Shown here one piece after another: positions 1 to 11,521 of a stretch of 64,000 nucleotides of DNA (the stretch's first letter is position 1; each line of letters opens with the position of its first letter). The notes under the pieces are model-generated. The model made no database searches. It had not been told where the DNA came from and saw only the letters and a program-made list of their open reading frames with translations. A program made the position numbers and the translations under genes. Where the stretch lies: NCBI GenBank assembly GCA_964016985.1, contig OZ024823.1, forward strand, positions 128,145,692-128,209,691, in the 5' to 3' direction. This DNA is from Anodontia alba (lineage: Eukaryota; Mollusca; Bivalvia; Lucinida; Lucinidae).

Positions 1-398
1 AATACCGAGACTCCCATTTTCTATCTGTAATGTGTTCTTTGTTTTCAAAGGTAAGATTTTAGATTTTTATTCTACTACTTTGTGGTACAAGCCGGCTTTT
101 ATAGCGATGCTGTATAGTGTTGGCCTGTCACTCAGGCGGCTCGAATTCGCTCCCGGGAAACAGCGTTGGTGACAGAAAACTTACATACACGTTACATACT
201 CAGTGCAAGTCTTCAATTTGTTCTGGGCATAGGCAGTTCACACACGGGCCTACGGCTGGCAAAAGCAGTTTGTGCAGCCATGCGTCTGGTCAGGATCTGC
301 GCCTTTTGTTCTATATCTTTATTGTGAAGGCGAACAGCGAAGATCCTGACCAGACAGCGCTGATGCATATATTCATATACACTTGAATAACCTTACGT

Positions 399-429
<31 letters not shown>

Positions 430-432
430 CAG
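1..432 (+). other. Intron or upstream sequence of the left-hand paralogue
   Basis: No coding exon can be assigned here. A donor-like AG|GTAAGA lies at about 49-55, so the first 50 bases could be the end of an exon, but no recognisable domain supports this. A degenerate tRNA-like stretch lies at about 115-175. The poly-T run at about 400-429 followed by CAG is a strong pyrimidine tract and acceptor for the exon that starts at 433. Confidence 0.4.
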
Positions 433-611
433 TGTCGTGCGTGGGTATTACATCACTAACTTTCTTCAACAACCCTTGCGAGGCATGCAGTAGGACATAC
501 TACGTCTGTAGTGGTAATGGAGAGACAACGGCAACGCAACTCGAATGCACAGATCCTAGCCAGACCTGGAACCAGGCAGCACAGGAGTGTCAATTTGACT
601 GCGCTGTTTAA
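433..611 (+). CDS. Terminal exon: CBM14-like chitin-binding domain (paralogue, partial gene)
   Basis: This is the last exon of a gene whose other exons lie left of the window. It starts after a poly-T tract and CAG, in phase 1, and runs to TAA at 609-611. The peptide has the cysteine spacing of a chitin-binding type-2 (peritrophin-A/CBM14) domain: SC, then PCEAC, YYVC, LEC, then ECQFDC, with aromatics before the fourth cysteine. Over 59 aligned residues 43 match exon 5 of the minus-strand gene at 18748-18935, and the splice phase is the same. The two genes are therefore paralogues in convergent orientation. The family binds chitin in secreted or matrix proteins; the function here is inferred from the fold only. 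The C-terminus is three residues shorter than the paralogue. Confidence 0.75.
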
Positions 612-819
612 GCTTTACCACTCTCTGGGCTAATTCTGCAGACGAAAAATTGATGGCATTTTTTTCATTTTTCTCAGAAAGTAGGTATTGACATTTCATG
701 CAAATTGTCTGTAATTGGAGATAAGCTGGGTGAAATGTCAAAGCCTGTTTTCTGGGAAAAATAAGTGAATAATTTTAAACAGTCTTTTGCTGAAATTATT
801 ATCCAGAGTGCCAAGTGTT
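612..819. repeat. Diverged palindromic repeat of the TTAA/ATGTCA family
   Basis: The ends are diverged inverted repeats: CTTTACCACTCTCTGGGC on the left, and the reverse complement of TATCCAGAGTGCCAAGTG on the right. The centre carries GACATTTCATGCAAATTGTCT and its partial inverse. Related palindromes lie at 17190-17400, 37339-37584, 48945-49130 and 49776-49985. The left end is TTAA (608-611), so the element abuts the stop codon of the preceding exon. Confidence 0.5.
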
Positions 820-1065
820 CATCACGAAAATATGCCTATATAATTTTGACTTCCTTAAACCCCACTTTCATATAGTAAAACTGGGACTTACAGGAGTTCA
901 CATTATTTTTCTTATTTCTGCTCAACAACATAGATTGTGTTCTAACGAGTAGCCACAATCTATGTTTTGAACAGAAATATGAAAAAATATCAGAATTTTT
1001 ATCTGAAAATTTTCAGTTTTTGGAGGAAATTGTTTGTATATTTAAATAGGCGTGTTTTCGTAATG
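820..1065 (-). mobile_element. MITE-A copy 1 (diverged)
   Basis: It starts CATCACGAAAATATGCCTAT and ends GCGTGTTTTCGTAATG, the inverted termini of the ~280-bp MITE-A family. The central hairpin is partly deleted; the right arm survives near 945-975. It is in the orientation opposite to copies 3 and 4. Confidence 0.8.
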
Positions 1066-1284
1066 CAAATGACTAATCTGTCTGTGAAATAGTACGAACA
1101 CAGCAAGTGCACTACATTGAGACGGCGTCGATTCAACTTTGATTCAATGTCAAGTCGTTAAATCAACATTGAATCGCCGTTGTACCAATGTTGTGTACTC
1201 TCTGGAAAGATCTTACAAAACCGTTTCTGCTGGATGTCTGAGGTGCAGCGTCTTATCAAAACAATTTGAGCCAAAACCTGAGGA

Positions 1285-1478
1285 AACGTACCTTCTGACA
1301 TGTGAGACCATACGCGCAGTGTGATCAGAGTCTTCGTTGTCCACATGAAAAAACTTTGCATCCTTAGCTATCCAAAATGCGCCCAGTGAAAATTCTGATT
1401 ATACTGCGCGAATGCGCAAGTTGTTCTGAATCTTCGCTGGGCGCACATGTCCAAAGATACGTTTTCTGAAGTAACGGG
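1285..1478. repeat. Foldback repeat of the GCGCCCAG family
   Basis: It begins ACGTACCTTCTGACATGTG and ends as the inverse (CACATGTCCAAAGATACGTTTTC). Inside are GCGCAGTGTGATCAGAGTCTTCGTTGTCC and TGCGCGAATGCGCAAG, a family with many copies here (18417, 29915, 35110, 50241, 59020, 63314). Confidence 0.6.
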
Positions 1479-1939
1479 TTATTTTCTTACAAAATCTTTA
1501 AAGTATTGAAGTATTGAATCTTTACAGAAACATGTTTTTGGTTACCTTTTATCCAGCCGTAAAGTGCAGTTATATAATTTTCTTTGGTATCTGTTGGATA
1601 TACTGGTATATTACGCAGCCAAGGGAACTTTTAAACATTCAAAAAGAAAAGGACCAGCGCAAGCTCGGGTATAACACCAAATTTTGATCCATCGGATATA
1701 TCTCAACCTGAAAAAAATAAAAATAAAAAGGAAAGTTCGAAGGTTTATTTTATTTTATTCGGATTTAACGTCACCTTCAACAATCTTTCAGTCTTATTGC
1801 GACGGTGTTTGGATGTTACAGGGAGCTCAATGCTCATTTTTGTCCCAGATATATAACAAATGACGTAACTTCCACTCAGTCAGATTATACCGACATACTT
1901 TTAAAAGTGCCTGTAGATTTTATTGTAAAATAATTTGCA
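1479..1939. other. No recognisable feature
   Basis: AT-rich non-coding DNA. I see no domain, long ORF or repeat termini in this stretch. Confidence 0.5.
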
Positions 1940-2339
1940 AATAGTGTACCTGTTACGTATTAAAAGTTTAATTGGTATCTGTACTCGTGCAGGTTTTGCA
2001 GGAATTATTTCTGAGGATACGGCAAGGGTGGGTAATCTTCTTATACGATATAGTAGCCCATACTCCTATCCTGGTCTGCTTAACATACTTTGCCCCAGCC
2101 TGTCAGTTACTTCGAAATGAGTTCCTAAAATAATCTACGGGCGTCCGTAAAATACAGCGGTACATTCGCTGGCGACTGGTTACCAGGTATTTTATCGAAG
2201 AACCTACGGATTTGTTCTTACATTGCATCGGGCCGCCCATAACCCTATCCTGGCCTGCTTACAATACTTTGCCCCAGCCTATTAATTTCTTGGAAACGAT
2301 TTCCTAAAATAATCTACGGGCGTCCATAACAAAAATAGC
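1940..2339. repeat. Dispersed repeat shared with 60262-60540
   Basis: The stretch from GCAGGAATTATTTCTGAGG through CCTAAAATAATCTACGGGCG and CCAGGTATTTTATCGAAG recurs in similar order at 60350-60530. A second partial copy follows at about 2235-2330 (CCTATCCTGGCCTGCTTACA). No transposase is visible, and MITE-A copy 2 interrupts the repeat at 2340, with its continuation visible after 2630 (GGTTGCCAGGTATTTTATCG). Confidence 0.55.
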
Positions 2340-2625
2340 CATCACGAAAACATGCCTATATAATGTTTGACCCCCTTAAACCCCACTTTCATATAGGAAA
2401 ACTGGGGTTTACAGGGGTATACATTATTTTTCTTATTTCTGTTCAAAAACATAGATTGTGGGTACTCGTTAGAACCGCCTCGACGAGGCAGTTCTAACGA
2501 GTACCCACAATCTATGTTTTGAGCAAAAATTTGACGAATATCAGAATTTTTTATCTGAAAATTTTCGTTTTTTTTTGGGGGTGGTAAAATTTTCAGTATA
2601 TTTGAATAGGCTTGTTTTCGTAATG
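2340..2625 (-). mobile_element. MITE-A copy 2
   Basis: It has complete termini (CATCACGAAAACATGCC and GCTTGTTTTCGTAATG). The hairpin at about 2449-2518 has ~33-bp arms around the GACGAGGC turn. The apparent 130-residue minus-strand ORF across it is a repeat artefact. Confidence 0.9.
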
Positions 2626-2739
2626 AATACATATGCCGGCATCTGGTTGCCAGGTATTTTATCGTAGAACCTATGGTTTTGTTCTTACAGTGCATCAGAC
2701 CGGCTACTTCCGCTATCTCAGTGCTGAGCGCCAAGCGAA

Positions 2740-2860
2740 AGAGCAGCTATTACCATTTATAAAGTCTATGGTATAGCTCAACCGGGAATGGAACCCACAG
2801 CCGCCTGGACGCAAAGCATACGTTCTAGCAATTGAGTCACAGTGCCGGTGGGTTTGAAGA
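2740..2860 (-). repeat. tRNA-like SINE head fragment
   Basis: On the minus strand an A-box-like TGACTCAATTGCTAGAACG is followed about 30 bases on by the B-box-like GGGTTCCATTCCCGG. No intact cloverleaf was found, so this reads as a tRNA-derived SINE remnant, not a tRNA gene. Confidence 0.45.
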
Positions 2861-2934
2861 TAATCGGCCTGCTGATTTCGGACGGTTTTTACCATATCAG
2901 CCAGCTCACGACGAAAACAACAAACTGACTGGGC

Positions 2935-3075
2935 GCCCAGAGAAGAGTCAAATCAACATGAGTATAAACCTTGTCTGATCAGTCTTCGCTGTGCACTCAG
3001 TGGGTCGCAAAGGACCCAATGTTTCTACGTGCGGACAGTGAAGATTGATCAGACTGGGCTCTACGGTGGGCGCAC
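2935..3075. repeat. Foldback repeat of the GCGCCCAG family (short copy)
   Basis: GGGCGCCCAGAGAAGAGTC opens the copy, and CAGTGAAGATTGATCAGACTG with GTGGGCGCACAGG closes it as its imperfect inverse. The termini are degenerate. Confidence 0.5.
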
Positions 3076-3079
3076 AGGT

Positions 3080-3857
3080 TATTTAGTTGATTTAGCCACG
3101 TGGAGGCTCATTCATGCACTTTTGCTGCTAGGACTGTAAAGGAGCATTTATGCTCATCATTAACATATTTAAATGACAATCAACTTTTTTAAGGGATTGT
3201 ATTACGTTAAATATTAGAAACACTACTTACGTTTTAGGATAATCATGGGCCCTTGTCTCATTTATGGTTTTAATTGGAGAAATTGCCTCCTCTAGATACA
3301 ACAATGTTTATTGGTATGGCGCATATCTTGATGGCATACTCTGGATCATTTTTACAAATGCTTGTCTCCCAATACCTTTGAGGCTTTATATAAAATTTGG
3401 ATTGACCCACTGGTTTCCTAGATGCTAGAAGAGTGTTGACAACGGGTCCTTCCTATACTTTAAGTGTACCTATGAGCCTAAAGATTTAAGGACACACACA
3501 AAAAATAGGCAGCAAATAAATATGTGGTCACCCTGAGAAATACAACTCTAGGGGTTTTGTTTGTTTTCTTCTCAAAGAGACTAAATCTCGCTTTTTACGG
3601 GTAGCAAAGGTCCTGGAAAGGAGGAACATTAGCAGGGTCCGAAACCCATAGAATTTGGACCGAACCCATAAGTTTAGACACAGACACATGGGTTCAGTAT
3701 AGCGTATATAATCGTAGATCGAATTGGATCCCTCGCGTCTTTATATTATTTAACAACATAGTTGGACTATGCTCTTTTCTTTTCTTTCTTTTCTTTTTTT
3801 TTTTTTTTTTTTTTACTAAAATGCTTTTTAAAACAAAATTAACATTTTCTGGAAATG
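3080..3857. other. No gene; a poly-T/pyrimidine tract only
   Basis: No conserved protein or repeat termini are visible. A long pyrimidine tract ending in poly-T spans about 3775-3814 and produces a spurious Lys-rich minus-strand ORF. Confidence 0.5.
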
Positions 3858-3859
3858 TA

Positions 3860-4191
3860 CAGTTGACTCTCGTTATCTCGACCACGCTTATCTCGAATAA
3901 CCGCTTATCTCGAAGTGAGAATCTGGTCCCTGCCTATACATGAAAACCTAACAACAGATGGAAAATATTGTAGAAAAGAGGAGAAATTGCTCCTAAGGAG
4001 CAATTTCTCCTCTTTTCCACAATATTTTCAATATATCTCTAACTTCAAAAGTCCAATTACCTATCAGTTTGTTAAATGTGGTTAATCAAATTATTTTTTT
4101 CCACAATTCTGCAAACCTGATATGTCGAACTACGGATATCTCGAAATATTTCAGAGAGTCCCTTGGAATTCGAGATAACGAGAGTCGACTG
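3860..4191. mobile_element. pogo/Tigger-like MITE, copy 1
   Basis: Terminal inverted repeats start CAGTTGACTCTCGTTATCTC and end as the inverse GAGAGTCGACTG, each flanked by TA (3858-3859, 4192-4193). A TA duplication with CAG-starting ends is typical of Tc1/mariner-pogo elements. The internal palindrome GAGAAATTGCTCCTAAGGAGCAATTTCTC is shared with copies at 34020 and 59683. There is no transposase, so it is non-autonomous. Confidence 0.85.
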
Positions 4192-4193
4192 TA

Positions 4194-5566
4194 TATTTTG
4201 CCAAGATGAATCTGACCCCCGCCTACTTGAACGGCGATATGCGTTCTGGTTTGAGACAACCCGGTAAATTACGTATGTCGCTCAATTTTGCAAACATTCA
4301 CCTTTACGTTGATATATATGTATAACGTTCTAGAATAATTTTCAATTCTTGTTATTTTTGACGAGGATTCTTAAAAGTGATAAAGTGCTCTTCTATTACA
4401 AAATTTTTCACAAATTTTCCACCTATAAATAGATTACTTGCACTGGCTCAAGGCTTAGCCCGGCACCGCCATGATATCTTGAAAACAAAAACTGCAAGGC
4501 AGCGCCTGTCACCGGGAGCCAGTATACTTGACATATCTAATATGGAAAATTTGCGAATGATTATTCTACTGTGGGAGGATTTGAATAAAGTATTGTCTTT
4601 CAAACGAAACAAAAATCAGAAAAAGTTAACAAAATTCCACAAAATTCAAATCGGGATTACATGTATCAATAAGGACAATATGCTGGCGAATCAGTGTCGA
4701 AAACACGTAGGTGATCGTTACCGCTATCTCGACATATATGACAACCTATTCATTTATTAGTATAGATATGTCAGCTCAACACGCATGTATTCAGACGAAA
4801 AGAAAGCCTTGACGTCCTCGCACCTATGAGAGGAGGCATTGTAATCAGTCGGTTGGACATCTGGCTGTCGTGTTCTTTAATGTTTCTTACTATAAAACCT
4901 TTTTTTTTAATTTTTTAACACGGAGTTCTTGGTTTAAACATACTTAATTAAAAAAAATACAATGATTATACATACATATCATTAATACAAGAGTCAGGGT
5001 CAGACCGAAAGCATAAGCTTATTTAGTTCTTCTGATAATTCATATTTTTCATTTATATTACATCATGGCAGTTTATCATTATTACACATTACATAATGGC
5101 TCAAGGACTATCAAAACATATGATCGGTACAATCAGTACAGTGGAACGAAAGTTAGACAAAAGCGCAATAACGAAGAATGACATAATAGTATTACCCTAA
5201 TGATGGTTTAAACAATTATAAAAAAGGAACTAAGAAAAATGAAAGAACAACAATAGAAAAAGTATCCCAAATGGAGAGGACGAATTTGGGAGGAAAGGCT
5301 ATCACACGACAATTTTAGCTATTTCGTAGGTAAAAATAAACTGACTTCGTATACATAGCACTAGCTAAGATGCATTCTGAATAGAAATTACTAGACTATC
5401 AACACAAAGCAAAGACTCAACTCGTTTGTTATCCTGTATGTACTTGTACACTACTACAAAAATCCCATGATTTGAATCAAAATGGAGTGACTCATCACCG
5501 TGTAGTAATACATGTAGAGAAGCAATGCAATATTGAGACACTATCTAAAAGAGTTCAATTCGATCC
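4194..5566. other. Unassigned DNA with one unrecognised ORF
   Basis: A plus-strand ORF of 127 codons (4377-4760) lies here. It shows no domain, cysteine pattern, signal peptide or splice context and is judged to occur by chance in AT-rich DNA. Nothing else was recognised. Confidence 0.4.
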
Positions 5567-5849
5567 CATTACGAAAACAAGCCTATTCAAATATACTGAA
5601 AATTTTACCACCAAAAAATGGCGAAAAAAAAAATAGATAAAACTTCCTATATTTTTCATATTTCTGCTCAAAACATAGACTGTGGGTACTCGTTAGAACC
5701 GCCTCGACGAGGCGGTTCTAACGAATACCCACAATCTATGTTTTTGAGCAGAAATGTGAAAAATAATGTATACCCCTGTAAACCCCAGTTTTACTATATA
5801 AAAGTGGGGTTTAAGGGGGTCAACATTATATAGGCATGTTTCCGTGATG
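5567..5849 (+). mobile_element. MITE-A copy 3
   Basis: Complete copy from CATTACGAAAACAAGCC to GCATGTTTCCGTGATG. The hairpin at 5671-5742 has near-perfect arms. Confidence 0.9.
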
Positions 5850-6423
5850 CACTGAGCTGCATCATGTGCGTAGTCTAGTATGTAAAGTTTGTAACTTTCT
5901 GCTTCCAGTGTAAAAATAACAGGTGATAGACCAATATTAATTTCTCCATTGGCTAGATTGTTGAGAGTTTAAGGTCCCCCACTTGCTACAGATTCCTGGT
6001 CCCAAATCAGATCGATCCGGGTTTTGATGGAATGTGATAGCCACTCAAGTCAGCAACAGATCCTGGAATTTTCGTGTCCATTTCACTACTTCGAAAACAC
6101 ATGATATTGTCCGCCATGTTACATCCAAAAATCTCCTTCTATTCAGGGTCACAAACTGGAATGACTGACCAACTCTTTATAGCACTCCATACAGCCAAAT
6201 AGTTTCCTACAGAATATTTTACTGTCTAGAAATCTTCTCCTCCAGGAACCTTCTGTGGCCTGAAGTAAACAGAACAATACAGTCTTTTTACCTTACACTG
6301 TATAAACCATCTACTCCGTATATCTATTTCAGAAAGGTCTGTTTTCAGGGTGCCAACGCATGGTGACGTCAGTAGTAGTCTGGTTCCAACTGTACAGTTT
6401 ATCCGGCTTATCTTCTGTTAAAA
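5850..6423. other. No recognisable feature
   Basis: Non-coding DNA with no long ORF, domain or repeat terminus that I can name. Confidence 0.45.
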
Positions 6424-7024
6424 CATTACGAAAACACGCCTATTCAAATATATAGACACTTTCACTTCCAAGCCGGCCTCGGTGGCTCAGTTGGATGCGC
6501 CGTCCGACTGGAGACCAGGAGTTCGCGGGTTCTACCCCCGCCGAGGTCGGCAACATTCTTTCGTGGAGATTGATCATGAAATATTTTCTACGGTCATTCT
6601 CTCCCTTCCGCTGATTCAAGAAGGGCAGTTGTCAGTTTCTGGCGAAAGAATGTGCACAATACTGGTTAACCGCTTAGAGGACAAAGCCTGCCCAGTAAAC
6701 GTGTGGTTAGGTAAACTGACCGCGATCGACATGACCCCATTGGGTTGACTGGGCCGTAAAACCTCAACACAAACAAATAAACTTTCACCTCCAAAAACTG
6801 AAAATTTTCGGATACAAAGATTCTGATATTTTTCATATGTCTGCTCAAAACATAGATTGTGGGTACTCGTTAGAACTGCCTCGGCAAGGCGGTTCTAACG
6901 AGTACCCACAATCTATGTTTTGAGCAGAAATAAGAAAATAATATAAACCCATGTAAACCCCAGTTTTACTTTATGAAAGTGGGGTTTAAGGGGGTCAACA
7001 TTATATAGGTATGTTTTCGTAATG
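6424..7024 (+). mobile_element. MITE-A copy 4, interrupted by a SINE
   Basis: The left end CATTACGAAAACACGCC is at 6424 and the right end GTATGTTTTCGTAATG at 7024. A SINE (6472-6780) sits in the left third with its own target duplication, so the MITE was here first. The hairpin is at about 6848-6920. Confidence 0.9.
6472..6780 (+). mobile_element. tRNA-derived SINE, full length
   Basis: It opens with a tRNA-like head: GCCGGCCTCGGTGGCTCAG holds the A box (TGGCTCAGTTGG), and GGGTTCTACCCCCGCC the B box. A ~230-bp unrelated body follows, ending in CAACACAAACAAATAA. A 14-bp duplication, ACTTTCACYTCCAA, flanks it (6458-6471 and 6781-6794, one mismatch), as expected for target-primed reverse transcription. 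Other copies lie at 12604-12828, 17595-17880, 39227-39273 and about 51820-52030. It has no protein and depends on LINE machinery in trans. Confidence 0.9.
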
Positions 7025-7552
7025 AAGAATCAACTGAGTCTACGTATTAATTATTATCTGTTATATTATTCCATTCTTGTATAACAGATGACCGGAATGA
7101 ATTGAAGTACAAAGCAATTCTTGTGTTAAAAGTTCGGTTATCATTAGCATTGCTCATATTGTAATTTGATCATTCGTGAATTGTAGGAGGGACAAATGAT
7201 AAAGGATAATCGAGGGTCAAGTTATTGTCCATTTTGTAAAACATTATCAGTTTATAATTTATTCTACTTTTTTTCAAGGGTCTTCGAACTAATCTCATGG
7301 TACATGTAAAGCTTACGAATCGATATAATTTTAGTAGGTAATGCTGCTTCTATTTGTAATTTTTCGAGTTCTAGTTTTCCGTAAACTCTGTAGCTATATG
7401 TAATAAAGTCCGCATATTCTAAGAGAGGTCGTATGAACGTTGTAAAAAATCTAAAGATTTCCTGTCAATTTCATATTTTAATCTACAAATAATAATAATA
7501 ATAATAATTATTATAATTCTTGTCCCAGCTGTTTTGTAATATAGTAAATATG
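7025..7552. other. No gene; short (AAT)n
   Basis: An AT-rich segment with an imperfect (AAT)n/(ATT)n run at about 7486-7515. No coding signal is seen. Confidence 0.45.
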
Positions 7553-7937
7553 TTTATCACATGACCGTCAAGTTATTCAGTGAAATAACCCATGTCATAA
7601 ATATCAAAAAACCACACGTGTTATAACATCTGCAAGGCGTCCCATTGGTTAGCCTAATTACCCTCATTAATATTCGTATAACTTCGCTTATTGATAGCAA
7701 CTAAGATGGTGTCCGCGTTCGCCGATACAACTTTCACATTTGGAACAGATCCTGCCATCAATTTTGAGATAATTTTTAGATGAACGATAAATGTCAGACC
7801 GATGGAGGGGGAAGACACAAAACAATCACAATGTGAATAACACGGCTACCAGAAATATTCATGGTGGTTAAAATTCGATGTTTTCTGGCAACATATTTGG
7901 AGGTACTTTCAACATCGATATCGTCAAATCGTCAATG

Positions 7938-7973
<36 letters not shown>

Positions 7974-8593
7974 AAAAAAAAATCACCGCCTTTAAAAAAA
8001 CATTGGAGGATGACATGACTCAGACAGTCAATACATGTGTCAAATTAAAATCCAAACTACAGTAAATGTGTTTTATAGTCTTGAAATCTGTCATTTACTT
8101 GAGTGTGTCAACCACCGTATAAACTGTATTGATCAAGATCAATGACCTTAAAATACGTCAGCAGACTGTGAGGGATTTCCCTACTGATCCTCAGTGACGT
8201 ATTGACTCGCTGAATGACGTTGTTCAATGGAATATTTAGTTTTGAATTGAGTTATTCAAATGAATATTTATTAGCTCAAATAAAAATCATCATTATTTCC
8301 TACAGTTTAACGAAGTAATAAATGGCATATTTATCTTGTTTCTAGTTATTTTCGGTACTTATCAAATAATATGCGAACTACTTTTGTTGCGTAGTGCTGT
8401 TGAATCCTTGGTAGTTGTTCCGCTTAGCTATGGAAAGCCTATATCTTTGAAAAATATTTTGTGCATTTTTTGTCATCGGAAGGGCCATGTGATAAACAGA
8501 ATCTTACATTCGTCAAGGCTTGCAAATACCGAAATTACCTAAAACTCGTTTCATAAATTTCATATTAACTGACCACTCATGTAAGACCCTCTA
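7553..8593 (+). mobile_element. 1-kb inverted-repeat element, copy A
   Basis: This segment recurs in inverse orientation at 55804-56886, over its whole length. It opens TTTATCACATGACCGTC and carries the inverse GGCCATGTGATAAAC near 8485-8500, so it has short terminal inverted repeats plus a tail that in copy B folds as a hairpin. It holds a poly-A run (about 7939-7980) and a short ORF start at 7705 that closes early at a TGA. The class is unknown and no transposase is recognised. Confidence 0.65.
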
Positions 8594-8679
8594 TTGTATA
8601 ACATATACCATTATTAGAAAAAATATTTCTAAATACTTATTTGATTCTAATTTATCTATTTTGCTGACCTAACATGATT

Positions 8680-9133
8680 AAAGAGGGGTGTACATGTTTG
8701 TTGATTTTCTGGATATCAGAACTGATCCATTTTAAGCGAGTTAATTTTACCAATCAAGCTTCAGTTCATTTAACTTTTTTTGCCAAGCTATCCATTGAGC
8801 TTTTTTGCAGGAACGTCTCGATTACCAGCAATATTGCAAAGACTGGTATCATCGGCAAAGAGACGAATGCTAGATCCTATAATATTTCAGTTATTTTATC
8901 ATTAATGAAAATTAATAATAGAAGTGGTTCTAAGATTGATCTTTGAGGAACACCTGCTTGATGTAATTCCGAATGGGATTCTGTTCCGTGTAAGTCAATG
9001 TTTGTTTTCAACCATGAAGACAACCTGTAAATCATTTTAATAGTTCATCAAAAATTTTAACCCATTTAAGTTTATGAAGAAGACTGGCATGCCAAATACA
9101 GTCGAACGCTTTGCTTATGTCACAAAACAACAC

Positions 9134-9167
<34 letters not shown>

Positions 9168-11489
9168 AGCCTGAACATCTTTGTCAGCCTCTAGTATTGG
9201 GCAAAATGTATCATACAGAAAAGAAAATTGGTTGATATTAGAGTCTCAAGGTGTGAAATCAGACTGAAAAGATGCAAGAATGTTCTTACAACGGAAATGA
9301 ATAAAATGATGTGTAAATGCAAGTCTTTCGAAAGCTTTTACTAGATTACTCAATAAAGAAATAGGTCGATAGTTACAGACGTCTGAAAGATCAACTCTGC
9401 GTTTGGGTAGGTCAAACATGAGTTATTCTGAAAATGTTGGAACTTCTTCTTGGTGTACGGACTGATTATATAAAGAAGCGAGTGTTGTAGAAAATTCATT
9501 GGCAAGTTCTCGATGCACGCGGTTACTAACTCCGTCAGAACCAACGGCTTTACCCATCGGAAGTTTTCTACACGTTGATTTAACCGCTTCATAAATGAAA
9601 ACACGAGAGCTTAATTGTTCATTTAGAATGTAATTGTAGCAGGAAGAGTGACATTTTCTACATCTGATATTGTTTTATCTAAAATTTAATCTCGTTAAAA
9701 ACATTTGCTTATTCTTATTCCAACTTCGTCGGAATATACCAAGCCATTTCTTTCCAGTGGGGGAAGAGTAGAATTAGAATTGTAAAATTAAATGTTTTTA
9801 CAACTGTCCACCATTGTGTAGATGATTAATTTTAGATCTAACTTATATATACAATTGTTTTGAATTACGAATTATTGTAATGTTTGTTACGAAGATGTCT
9901 ATATTTTCCAGTTAGCCCGTGTATTTTTCGTTTCGCTTCTTTATACACTCTTTCATGTATATGCTTCTTAATTGAAGAGGTTATCCGCGGTGACGCTGGT
10001 CGTCGTTTTGTGACATAGCTGTTCGCAATGCAAGAATCAGTGATTTTTATCAAATGATCAGAGAAGTTATATATATATATATAAACTTTTTACATTTTAT
10101 GTTATTTTTTAAAACAGAAAACATCTGAAGAAGGCGAAAGCCGAAAGGCCTCAGATAAACAAATCATTGCACTGTTAATGATAAACTCTCAACATATAGT
10201 CTAACGCCTATCATTTCAGCATCCTTTTTGGATCCAGTGCTACCAAAAAGATTTTTTGTTAGATGTTATGCTCCTTCTCCCAACTTATATATATATCAGG
10301 GCTTTGAAGAGAATTTCAAACAGAAGATGCTGTCTGTTTTAAGAGATCGTATTCTCTCAATACACGATGGTTGAAAGAGTATTTGGTCTCTGTAGCTTAC
10401 TAGGAATAAGTCAATGGGAGAAGACGAATTTTCCGTGAAGAAAGTAGGTTCACTTAAACGGATATAAGAAACACTGTTAACATGGTGTATTGGTTTTAGG
10501 TGAATATTATGAATTTAGCATATAGACGTTGAAGGTTTTTGACTGAGCTAATTTTGATATGACAAACATCACAGAAGCCCCACTTTTTTTCTAACTGAAT
10601 TTTCCAGACCGGTTTTTCAGATATTTTTAATGTTCGTAAAATTAAATAGAATAAGTGTTCTGATACACTAAGTTTTACGAAAATAATTTAAGCTCTCAGT
10701 GAGGTTTTGAGGAATCTACACACTCATTATGAAAGAAATATACTTTCTTATCATAAAATACGCATATTCCTGAAAACTTTAAATATAACTAGAGTATAAT
10801 CACTATTATTACCTCCCTTGACCTAACTTGGCTATGTAGCTTAGTTAGAAAGTACATATTTAGGCGATATTTTCTCCTATAATTCTTTACTGCACTGTCA
10901 TTAGAAGCATTTTATAACAAACTAGGGGCAGTTTAACTTCGTTTGGAAATTGTTTTTTCAGACAACAAAAAATAAGGTTACATCGCTATTAGCTCCGCCA
11001 GCCACCTTTAAGTCACCAGTTATGAAAGTTGCCTTTTTATTGATTAAGTGTGCGGTTTTAAAAATTTAAAAATACCAAACATAAAACAAAGATATCTCAT
11101 ATCCTGATTTAAGAACGGATCTCGTACTCCACTTAATGATAGATTTTCATGGCTTGACACCAACATCGTATCGATTAGGGACGATGATCATTCCGTTAAA
11201 TGGGCCGGTTCACGTACCATTTGATATAAATTATATTTGTGAAAAAAAAATGTTTAGCTTGCTTTTAGTATGAAGTTTATTCATATCAAGGTTCAAGTCC
11301 CCTAAAAGAATTATACCTGAAATACAATTGCCAATAGCCAAGTCAACAAAGGTTTCTAGGTTTGATAGTTTTCTATGTTTGATAGTAGTGAGTTGTCGGA
11401 ATTTGGAGGTCGATAAAATGTTCCAACAAGCAAAAGTTTATCATGATACACGTCAAAAAGATTGCCTTCGGAAACAAAACAAAACAAAA

Positions 11490-11521
<32 letters not shown>

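Noticed and set aside
2342..2734. 130-codon minus-strand ORF, and the similar ORFs at 5618-5833 and 62742-62930
   Set aside because: They repeat YSLE/PRRGGSNEYPQ peptides that are the translation of the MITE-A hairpin in many copies.
4377..4760. 127-codon ORF as a gene
   Set aside because: Single ORF without recognisable motif, promoter or splice context, in AT-rich repeat-flanked DNA.
6475..6550. A tRNA gene
   Set aside because: The A and B boxes are there, but the sequence continues into a SINE body with a target duplication and other copies, so it is a SINE head.
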